Below, one piece after another: positions 33,398 to 41,100 of a DNA stretch of 64,000 bases. The stretch spans positions 1-64,000 of the forward strand of contig JARGSG010000084.1 in NCBI GenBank assembly GCA_030374805.1. The letters run 5' to 3'. The translations under genes were made by a program, and so were the position numbers. The stretch comes from Gracilaria gracilis. Taxonomy: Eukaryota > Rhodophyta > Florideophyceae > Gracilariales > Gracilariaceae. Position 1 is the first letter of the stretch. Every line of letters begins with the position of its first letter. The notes beneath the pieces were generated by a model. That model searched no databases. It was not told the origin of the DNA and saw nothing but the letters and a program-made list of their open reading frames with translations.

Positions 33398-35600
33398 CTA
33401 CGCTTCCTCCTGGTCGTTTTCCTGGTGGGGAGCAGGCTCCTCGACCAGCATGACGGCCTGTGTCGGTCTTGGTGAGTACGTCTGGCGAGGCTGTCCGCCC
33501 TGGCGATATCCTACATTGTCCTTCGGGGTATCAGTTTTCCGTCCGGTTTGGTAGGCACTGTAATAGCCTTCCTCGCGGCGTTGCTGATAATTAGCCTCCC
33601 GTATGGCCAGCAGCTTCCCCTTTAGGTCCGGGGGGGAGCAACTGACAGCAGTTGGGCTCCCGCGAAAGGCAAATCCGACACGGTCTAACTGGTGCCTGCC
33701 CCTGGGGTTGCTGTACCCTGGAGCTGGCAGGACTGGGATAAGACCGAACGGACTGAGCCGGCGTTGAAGCCGAGGGCGTAGTGGGAGGCGAGGGCATGGA
33801 AGACGCGCGGGATACCGCGAGGACATGTTCCTCGTCTTCATCCGATACGGAATAGATCGATTCCGACGGGGTATCGATACTGTGAACCTTCCGGGCGGTA
33901 CGAGAGGACTCTTTCCGAACGGTTGGCTTTTGGGTATCGACCCGAACGGACTGTCTACGTGAGGCACGATGGGTGTCTCCGTACGATTCCGTGTAACGGG
34001 CAAGTGCATCGTATCCGATATTGGGATGCGAGGTGAGGTGATTCCTCACCTTTGACCGTATGGCGGCAAGGAGACCTTCGACGAAGATCCCCTTCAAATT
34101 CCGATCGGTAACGACATTTCCGCAACGGAGGGCTTTCGTCCAGAGCTTCTGGGCGAATTCCGTTTCGGACATGCCTGACGCTTGGCGGTAGAGGGTGACC
34201 TCTGCGGCCGCGTCGGCAATGATCTCATCCGTTGCGTACGTGGTCAACAGAAAGTTGACTACTTCTTCGTACGTATGGAGAGACTCATCTCGAGTACGGT
34301 CGACAGCGCCAGACTCACCTTCGAGCCGAGACTGAACCAGAGCGTGCGCCGGTCCGGTCAGGTAAAACTGGAAACACCAGAGGGCTGCCCCCTCAGTGAG
34401 TCCGTTGTGGTTGCAAGCGGTTTTAAACCGCTGTAAGAAACTGAGCACCGATATCGGATCCGTCCCGGAAAAGAAATGACCCTTCATCTGGACATTCAAT
34501 TTCTTTTGGTAGCGCGCAATCTTGCGCGCCACCCGCGAATTGTACGTCTGGCTCCTCCTGAGCAACCTGTACGTACGGTAGTCCACCAGTTTGGCGAACT
34601 TCTCGTTCAAGGGCCTGATGCGTTTTAGCATCAACCAGTCCGAACGGGAACGATACCGATCGGACTTCCCCCTCCGTCGAGGGCTGCGGGAGTGTCGGTC
34701 GACTTCCGAATCCGTGCGGTCGTCATCCGACGATGACTCCGAAGAGTCCGAGTCCGTTCTGGCTGATCTTCGCCTTCTCTGGCGGCGACGGTCTTTCCGT
34801 TTACGGGGCGCGTCATCCGAATCGGAACTTCCGCTCGGTCTACCGCCTCTGCGGCGGCGATTCTTCCTCTCGTCGGAGGAATCTCCTGAGCTTCCGTTCG
34901 GATCGTCCTGCGGGTTGACTGGCGGGAGGTACACTCCGGTCGGGCCCCTCGTTGGGCCCTTCTTCAGTTCCGGTCGGTGTTGCCTCTCGCCGCTAGTGGG
35001 TGCATTGTCCGTACGGTCAATAAAAGATTTGGGTGGGTGGGTCGGTAGCTGAGCTACCAGTGCGGCCAGTGTACTGTTCAGAGCTGACGTAGCAGGTTCC
35101 GAACGGTCTGTCTTCAGGATATTCCTGACCATATCGTGTACGATCGGTGGAATATCCTGGTGCAGAAGCACCGGGATTCGGTCCTTGAGGTATGTCTCCA
35201 CTGCCATGGGGACGTGGACCTCAATTTCCGTTCGGAGACTCTGCAGGGCGTAGGGAGCGATCCCTGCCCAGAGTTCCCGTGCGGTAGTCCGTTCGGTAAG
35301 AAGTCGCGGCGCGGGGCCAGCTTCGCCCCGCGGCGTCTTCTCCGTTCCGGGAAAGGGGGCGAGCGCAATTGCCTCGTCCTCGTTCCGTTCGGACTTAGAC
35401 CTATTACGTGCGGAACCGTCTCGGATAATCCGTTCGGGCTCCTCTGAAGGCGTGACGTAGGCCGTCGCGTTACTTCGGGTGCTCCGGCGGCCAACCGAAG
35501 CGGCATCCGAAGCGGCGCGAATTGCGACCGGTACGGACTTTGCGGAGTCTTTTTCGACCAAAGACCCTTCACCCATTTCTCCGTGCGGACGATGACTCAT
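33398..35600 (-). CDS. Gypsy gag, frame changed at a C7 run
   Basis: The frame is open from 35834 inside the LTR, but MSHRPHGEMG at 35600, past the LTR and PBS, is the likelier start. A Ser/Arg/Asp-rich matrix-like region (RKNRRRRGGRPSGSSDSDDAPRK) comes first. Next is a Retrotrans_gag capsid domain (FFSGTDPISVLSFLQRFK, AALWCFQFYLTGPAHALV, MSETEFAQKLWTKALR, IFVEGLLAAIRSKVRNHL). A zinc-knuckle-like CRICLSREPN ends the first frame at 33591. The +1 frame, entered at seven C residues (33630-33636), continues PDLKGKLLAIREANYQQRREE to 33398. Dropping one C joins the two frames. This is either an indel or a +1 frameshift site. Confidence 0.85.
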
Positions 35601-35660
35601 ACTGTACGTATTGGTTCCACGATCGGTTCTGCTGCTCCGTACGGTCTCGAATTCCACTTC

Positions 35661-35675
35661 TAGGTCGGGAGACCA
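35661..35675 (-). other. Candidate primer-binding site
   Basis: The minus strand reads TGGTCTCCCGACC starting one base inside the 5' LTR. It begins with the TGG complementary to a tRNA CCA end. The tRNA was not identified. Confidence 0.5.
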
Positions 35676-35676
35676 A

Positions 35677-36219
35677 TGTGGTATAATGCACAAAAAGGGA
35701 GAGAGTCCGAAGCGGTCTTGAGACGGGAGCGGCGGTAGCGTACAGTCTTGTGACTGTAATGAATCCGAGCGGAGAGAAGGGGCGGAAGCACCGGGCGGTC
35801 GAGAGGAGAGTGGACGATTGGTATCACCAGGCACGTACAGGAACGTGCGGAAGGGTACGAACGGTCTGAGAAACCCAATAAAAGAGTAGCCGTGCGGTCT
35901 ATCGTTAGTGCAAACTAGCGAAGAAGACGTTCGGCAGAAGATGCTTGTCGTTTACGATTGGGGCCTTGGGAGATCCGAGCTACAACTAAATATCGGGTCT
36001 GGGCCCCATTACTAACTACTGTACGATCGGTCTAATTTGCACTATCACTACCAAGTCCGTACACGTGGCCAACTTGTACGTTGTGCCAACCCGTCCGGCA
36101 CTTGATCACCAAATAGTACACGTGGCGGTGCCACGGCACCAGCCCATCGTGCACTACCCCTTCGTACGTGAACGGCTGATCGGATACACCATGCACCAAC
36201 TCGGGCCCACTATACTACA
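35677..36219 (-). repeat. Gypsy LTR, 5' LTR in coding orientation
   Basis: 543 bp, the pair of 25118-25660; flanked on the outside by CAATC at 36220-36224. Confidence 0.95.
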
Positions 36220-36268
36220 CAATCGGTCTTACTGATATCGGCCAAAACGGCCCGATAATCTTGGAAAC

Positions 36269-37375
36269 ATGCCACAAGAATCAGAGTTGTATACGGCTGC
36301 AGTGGTGGAGGTTACTGGGCGAGGAGGTGATCACGAGCCGCCGAACGGGGGGCGTACTGGGAATGGGGAGGGTGAAGGTCAAAGAGCGAGACAAGGACAG
36401 AATACGGCGACCAAGGGCCGCAATATTGCGTGGAACAACAATGAAACGATGGCGTTGGTTCGCGCCGCTGCTGCAGCTTCCACAGACCCATCCGTGGGCT
36501 CGGGAATGTCAGCGGCGGAGCATGGCCGCCGCATACGTGCTATCTTTATCAAAGATAAGGCTAAACCAAAAGATGCTTGCACGTTACCGAGGACTGGTTG
36601 CGATCTGGACTGTCGCCGGTGGGACGGGCGTTCAGCGGACGGTTGTCGCAAGAACTGGGACAAGATTAGAGCCGAATGTACTCGATACAAAGCCTGCTAC
36701 GATAGGGTCCTGAGTATGAAATTAACTGGAAATCCTGGGGATGGTGATCTTCTGCGATGCGCAGAACTTTTGTACAGTGATGGGAGTCAGTCTGTTTCCC
36801 ATTTGTATGATTGTGTTCGCAACCCTCATTACCATATACAGAAGCCCTTCAAATTCAAGGACCCGTTCACATTCCTCAACAGTCAGACGACACTGTTGCA
36901 GGCAGGGGGTTTTGAGGAGGTGGGAAAACGTGGAGATGTAAAACTGGAGCGTCCTTTGGGAACGAAGGCTGCGAAGAAGAAGAAGGAGAAGGACAGAAAC
37001 AAGGAGGAAGCTGACAGGGAGGGGGGCGTTGAGAATTCGATGAGAAGAATCGAGGCGCTTTTGGAGAATTCTGTGAAAGAGAAGGTTAGCTTGGCGAGGG
37101 AGAAGATAGCTTGACAGCGTGAAAAACTAGAGTGGGAGATGACGTTGAAATTACTCGGGGCAGGGTCATTGGTATCGGAGGAAGAGAAGCAGAAGATACA
37201 ACGTCTGATGCGCAAACGTTTACTGAATCGTCTAGAGAATAGTGAGGCTCATCCGACACCTGAAAAGAAGGGACGAATGGAATGCACTGGAGATGTTCAT
37301 GTACCAACCGACTCCGAAGAGAACAACTCAGACACTGCCCTCACTCTTCTTCAGCTGTCATCGGTGTCAGAGTGA
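36269..37375 (+). pseudogene. Harbinger ORF1 of H2 with a single nonsense codon
   Basis: The frame opens MPQESELYTAAVVE. A Myb/SANT-like domain follows (WNNNETMALVRAAAA, RRWDGRSADGCRKNWDKI, CTRYKACYDRVLSM, DLLRCAELLYSD) with KPFKFKDPFTFLN. The C-terminal basic coiled coil (GTKAAKKKKEKDRNKEEADRE, EKVSLAREKIA) is cut by TGA 37112-37114. The same frame continues QREKLEWEMTLKLLGAGSL to 37375, the expected sequence after that point. One point change thus truncates an otherwise complete ORF1. The truncated 281-residue product keeps the DNA-binding part and might function. Confidence 0.8.
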
Positions 37376-37421
37376 GAGTCGTGGTAAGAGTCTCGAAGGC
37401 AGTGGGGAGCAATCAAAGTCT

Positions 37422-38747
37422 TTACGAGTCAGTGTCGCCATGAGAATTCCAGAAGTTATCCATCAACGCACGTTGTAGTTTCTCGTGATCTTGCAAACAT
37501 TCAATTGGATCCAGTAAAGATTTCCAAAGGGCTGCTTGCTCATAGCTACAGTTGGGATGAGCGGTAATATCGTACAAAGTTTCATTGGTTTGTAATTCAT
37601 TCTGTGCCAACCGGAACTTCGCAGTGCCGCCATATGATCGCTCTTCGGCAATCATGTTGTGCAAAATTGTGCAGCAAAGTACAATATCATTCAAGTCTTT
37701 CACTTGACCCAGTCTGGCAGGACGATCAAGAATTTCAAATTGTCCATAAAGCGCCGCGAAAACGCGCTCGACAGCCTTACGAGCTGAGCTGTGTCCTGAG
37801 GTATAGAGCCGGGCCTTGTTGGAGCGAGGGTTCGGATGAGGCTTTGCAAAGATTCGAAATCTGGGGTATATGCCATCCGTGAGGTAGTACGACCAATCTA
37901 TTTCTGTACCAGCAATACATATTGATGGGGTCACGGGTGGCCATTTCCCGTTTCTAACATCATTGAATAAAGAACTCTGGGACATTATCGAAATGTCATT
38001 CTTCGCCCCTGGTGAGCCAAACATTACATGCCAAATTCGTAGGCGATCATCACAAACTACCTCCATACGAAGCATCGGTTTTCCCTCTTTCCCAATGTAC
38101 TGTCCTTGCCATCCAACAGGACAGTTAGCCCACTCCCATCCAGAGCAATCTAGGGCCCCAATACACCCGGGAAATCCCAGCTGAGCGTAGTCGGATTCAA
38201 TAGATTTTATCTGGGCCACTGTTGGCCTAGACAGGTATTGGTCCCTGAAGCAAAGTAAAACCGTCCGACAGAACCTCTTCAATATTTCCAGTATAGTTGA
38301 TTCATGTAAACGAATGTACGAAACCAGATGATCAGCGGCTACACCAGAGCTCAGTCCAAAGAGGGCTGCTGTCAACTTTTGATCTGTTGTGGCACCTTTA
38401 CGGCGGGTAGCGTCTTCGTGCTGCAGAAAATATTCGTCTACACAGCAAAGTGCAGCGCCAAGTTTCTCGTAAATTGTCCTTGCGACGCTGAATCTTCTTT
38501 CAAACTCCTGCGTGGTGAACAGAGGTTGCATAACTTTTCCCCGGCAGAAGTAGTCAATATCGATTTGATGAGCTCCTTGGTATCTATGTATATCGCGATT
38601 TGATCTCCGACCTTTGATTGATCCACCAATTTTCTTTTGCTTGCATTGGTTGTTGAAATTTGTAAGCAAATGCACTAAAGCGTAGTGGATGCTTTCATCG
38701 TCACTCGATGATGAAGATGAGGATGACATGCTGGGATACGTTTTCAA
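37422..38747 (-). CDS. Harbinger DDE transposase of H2, intact
   Basis: 441 residues, full length for PIF/Harbinger. A Ser/Asp-rich N-terminus (residues 1-20) precedes a helical DNA-binding region; CIGALDCSGWEW holds Asp200, YYLTDGIYPRF Asp291 and ARKAVERVFAALYGQF Glu327, with CCTILHNMIAEE after. No stops or frame changes were found. It would cut and paste H2 at TWA-like 3-bp targets. The 46-bp gap to ORF1 is convergent. The left arm of the element is interrupted by the gypsy insertion, so H2 could still supply transposase in trans to shorter relatives. Confidence 0.93.
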   Translation of the reverse strand: MKTYPSMSSSSSSSSDDESIHYALVHLLTNFNNQCKQKKIGGSIKGRRSNRDIHRYQGAHQIDIDYFCRGKVMQPLFTTQEFERRFSVARTIYEKLGAALCCVDEYFLQHEDATRRKGATTDQKLTAALFGLSSGVAADHLVSYIRLHESTILEILKRFCRTVLLCFRDQYLSRPTVAQIKSIESDYAQLGFPGCIGALDCSGWEWANCPVGWQGQYIGKEGKPMLRMEVVCDDRLRIWHVMFGSPGAKNDISIMSQSSLFNDVRNGKWPPVTPSICIAGTEIDWSYYLTDGIYPRFRIFAKPHPNPRSNKARLYTSGHSSARKAVERVFAALYGQFEILDRPARLGQVKDLNDIVLCCTILHNMIAEERSYGGTAKFRLAQNELQTNETLYDITAHPNCSYEQAALWKSLLDPIECLQDHEKLQRALMDNFWNSHGDTDS

Positions 38748-38964
38748 ACTGGTTGGACGTTTGGTGCTTTGTGACGGGGCTTGGGCGATTATGTTCGTTA
38801 CGCTTTGGGACGAACTGCCATTCGGGCAGTTTTGGCTTGACTATCCTGCGTCTATGGGAGGCTTTGCACGACCAATCATGTCTATACAAATGGCAGAAAT
38901 TTTTTAGGATTTGGGCATACGGGTGGGGACGCCCTCAGTAACGAAGACTTACTGGAAATTACTG

Positions 38965-38976
38965 GGGTGTCGTATA
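38965..38976. repeat. T1 right terminal repeat, inner 12 bp
   Basis: GGGTGTCGTATA, inner part of the T1 right TIR; the outer 16 bp are at 40558-40573, separated by T2. Confidence 0.9.
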
Positions 38977-40555
38977 CAGTCAACGAAATTTGAAACGCAA
39001 CGATGCTTGTAAACCAAATAACGCACCCCAGAAAGCGGTTGTAGCCTTAGTCCTTACACATATTAAACGCATCAATGCCTTTAAACAGAAACTCAAAAGA
39101 CTCTTTGCATTCCGCTCTCAATGACATTGGCGGCGGAGCAACACTTCTCTACCCGCCAAAAACGACCACGAAACTCCAACGAGTACAAACACCAGTACTG
39201 CATCTCCCGCGAAAACAAGCAGAACGTTTGTACTTTGAATCATCTCATATAGTCACCACTACACTCTGCAATCATCTAACTGACACATTTGTTCTTCGAC
39301 ATTGGTAAAACATGCCAAAGAAAGGGTACCTCTCTGACTTTGAGAAGGGCCAAATACTAGCCCTTCAGCATGAGCTCGTGCCGATTCGTACTATTGCGAA
39401 GCAACTAAGCCGCGCCGCATCAACAATATCACGCTTCCTGGTGCGTCATAATGCGGGGAAGGTCACCAAAACGCCGCGTAACGCCCAAAAGCTCGCCCCC
39501 CGTAGCAAAACGCTGTTGCTGCGACTGGCAGCAACTGGAAACTACAGCGCCCACGACTTGAAGCAGCGTCTTGGATTGTCTATCACAGTCCGTCGCGTCC
39601 AACAAATCCTGCGCAAGACACCCAATTTGAAGTACCGCCGCTTTACGAAGAGTCCAAGACTCACTATTCGGCACAAGGAAGCGAGGCTCACTTGGGCGCG
39701 TCGCCATGTCACTCGTGGGGACATTGTCTGGGTGACAGTCATCTTTTCTGACGAGAAGAAGTTCAACTTAGATGGACCCGACGGACTCGCGAAGTACTGG
39801 CATGATCTACGTCGCGAACCCCGCCGTTTCTCAACTCGTCAAAATGGTGGGGGATCCGTCATGGTTTGGGGTGCCATTTCTTTTTATGGTGTATCTGAGA
39901 TTGTGTTTTTGAGTGGCAAGCAAAACTCAGAAAGGTACTGCGAGACGTTGAGCTCAGGCTTATTACCTTTGGTTGCTGAGGTGTTTGGAGAAAGCCATCC
40001 TAATACGTTTCAGCAGGATAATGCGCCAATTCATACTTCTCTTTTGACGCGCAATTGGCTCTCCGAGCACCATGTGAGGACTCTACCGTGGCCCGCAAGG
40101 TCTCCGGATCTTAATATTATTGAGAATGTGTGGGGGTATCTTGTGAGGAAGGTGTACATTGGTCATAAGTCTTATGACAATGTAGAAGATCTTAAGTCTG
40201 CTATTGTGGAGGCCTGGAAGTCTATTTCTACAGATTACCTTTTGAAGCTCTACGGCAGCATCAAGAGACGTTGTCTGGCTGTTATGGATTGCAAGGGCGA
40301 TTCCACAAAGTACTGAAATTTTCTTGTATGCGTTGATACATTTCTTGTGCGCGTTGTAGTTTCACCCCCTTCATTGGCGGTTCAGAACCGTTTGATAGAT
40401 CCTACGCTACAGCATTTGGTTTGTAAACTCAATCTTGTTTAGTTGAATTGTTTCTATGAAGAGCTTTAATTGTGCCGGATTAACTGTCAATGGGCTGCAC
40501 CATTCGGCTAGTGCGCATCTGAGACCTGCTGATGCGTTTCAAATTTCGTTGACTG
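38977..40555 (+). mobile_element. Tc1/mariner element T2, intact, TSD TA
   Basis: Perfect 23-bp terminal inverted repeats, 38977-38999 and 40533-40555, begin CAGTCAACGAAATTTG. TA lies at 38975-38976 and 40556-40557. The 1579-bp element contains one intact transposase. Removing it and one TA restores the 28-bp right TIR of T1, giving an internal proof of the insertion point (the empty-site sequence is present inverted at 23166-23193). Confidence 0.95.
39312..40316 (+). CDS. Tc1/mariner DD34E transposase (T2), intact
   Basis: 334 residues. The N-terminal paired helix-turn-helix starts GYLSDFEKGQILAL, QLSRAASTISRFL; the second HTH is YSAHDLKQRLGL, VRRVQQIL. The catalytic core has Asp147 in IFSDEKKFNLDGPDG, Asp236 in TFQQDNAPIHTS and Glu271 in WPARSPDLNIIENVWG, with 34 residues between the last two, as in Tc1. 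VMVWGAI is the conserved strand. No defects are seen, and both terminal repeats are perfect, so T2 may be autonomous. It shares the FNLDGPDG block with T1 but has different termini. Confidence 0.95.
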   Translation: MPKKGYLSDFEKGQILALQHELVPIRTIAKQLSRAASTISRFLVRHNAGKVTKTPRNAQKLAPRSKTLLLRLAATGNYSAHDLKQRLGLSITVRRVQQILRKTPNLKYRRFTKSPRLTIRHKEARLTWARRHVTRGDIVWVTVIFSDEKKFNLDGPDGLAKYWHDLRREPRRFSTRQNGGGSVMVWGAISFYGVSEIVFLSGKQNSERYCETLSSGLLPLVAEVFGESHPNTFQQDNAPIHTSLLTRNWLSEHHVRTLPWPARSPDLNIIENVWGYLVRKVYIGHKSYDNVEDLKSAIVEAWKSISTDYLLKLYGSIKRRCLAVMDCKGDSTKY

Positions 40556-40624
40556 TAGGAGTTTCGCGCACTGTAGAAGGCGGCGGGTGAGCTGAGCTTC
40601 ATAATCTCATATCTACATATCTAT

Positions 40625-40875
40625 GGGGGACGGAGAATCTACGGGCAGTGAGGTGCGTAGGATATATGTGGTAGAACCTCCACATGTTTGTAAAGATTTT
40701 GGGAAGAACCTCCCTTTTACAATGTAACGCGTGCAGAACCTCCTTTCCAACCAACGCGAGCCAAGTAGCAAGACCCTCCCTAGCTACGCTTCTGATTGGT
40801 ACCGTGCCCTCCAGGCGTGACAACGGGAGCTTAAGACGCTGAAGTTTGAAAAAGTCCGCGCTTTCTTGCTGCACC
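40625..40875. repeat. MULE left TIR (251 bp)
   Basis: Inverted copy of 46072-46322. Both encode an identical 80-odd-codon shadow frame, which only reflects their identity. Confidence 0.92.
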
Positions 40876-40914
40876 TGCCCTTCAGGCGTGACAACGGGAG
40901 CTTAAGACGCTGAA
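40806..40914. repeat. 38-bp direct repeat pair at the inner edge of the MULE left TIR
   Basis: Copies at 40806-40843 (inside the TIR) and 40877-40914 (just outside it), core CAGGCGTGACAACGGGAGCT, differ at one base. Such subterminal repeats often serve as transposase-binding sites. Confidence 0.8.
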
Positions 40915-41100
40915 AACATCCAAGCGTGAGCCTGACGGCTCGGGTGCGCAAAAGGTTCTATAACTGAGATCGTGCCATATTCCCTCCAAGCCTGAGCCTA
41001 CCGGCTTTAGTACATCCTTCCATAATCCTCGGCTGTTTGCCGAACAAAGATCTTTATCATTCAAAGACGCTTTCCCCCGCCAACCCGCCGTTAACATCGT

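Larger units (their letters stand above)
25118..36219 (-). mobile_element. Ty3/gypsy chromovirus-type LTR retrotransposon, 11.1 kb, TSD CAATC
   Basis: Two 543-bp LTRs (25118-25660 and 35677-36219) start TG and end CA, differ at three positions by my alignment, and are flanked by CAATC (25113-25117 and 36220-36224). The gag-pol reading direction is minus: gag, aspartic protease, reverse transcriptase, RNase H, integrase, chromodomain. A polypurine tract lies at 25661-25674 and a candidate primer-binding site at 35661-35675. It also carries a 647-codon ORF on the opposite strand (26778-28721) and is saturated with the palindrome CCGNNCGG. Near-identical LTRs mean recent insertion, yet gag-pol holds three frame changes. 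Confidence 0.95.
24655..38934. mobile_element. PIF/Harbinger element H2, TSD TCA, interrupted by a gypsy element
   Basis: The left end from 24655 reads GGGCGTCTCCACCGGTCTGG. The right end, reverse-complemented from 38934, reads GGGCGTCCCCACCCGTATGC, about 20 of 24 positions identical over the terminal repeat. TCA flanks both sides (24652-24654 and 38935-38937). Without the gypsy element and its duplicated 5 bp, H2 is about 3173 bp. It holds ORF1 (36269-37375) and an intact transposase (37422-38747), convergent as in H1. It inserted into T1 downstream of the T1 transposase. Confidence 0.85.
23166..40573. mobile_element. Tc1/mariner element T1, split by H2 and by T2
   Basis: The left 28-bp terminal repeat at 23166-23193 (begins CAGTGCGCGAAACTCC) is flanked by TA at 23164-23165. 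Its exact inverted copy is found only when two insertions are removed: 12 bp at 38965-38976 plus 16 bp at 40558-40573, followed by TA at 40574-40575. Subtracting H2 (24655-38934) and T2 (38977-40555), the element is about 1544 bp, close to the 1579 bp of T2. It carries a decayed transposase at 23482-24480. T1 is thus the oldest layer of the nest. Confidence 0.88.

Noticed and set aside
35601..35834. Gag start inside the LTR
   Set aside because: The upstream 78 codons cover LTR and primer-binding site; the Met at 35600 is the first after them.
40599..40874. 91-codon frame matching one at 46073-46345
   Set aside because: Both lie in the MULE terminal inverted repeats; identity reflects the TIR, not a gene pair.
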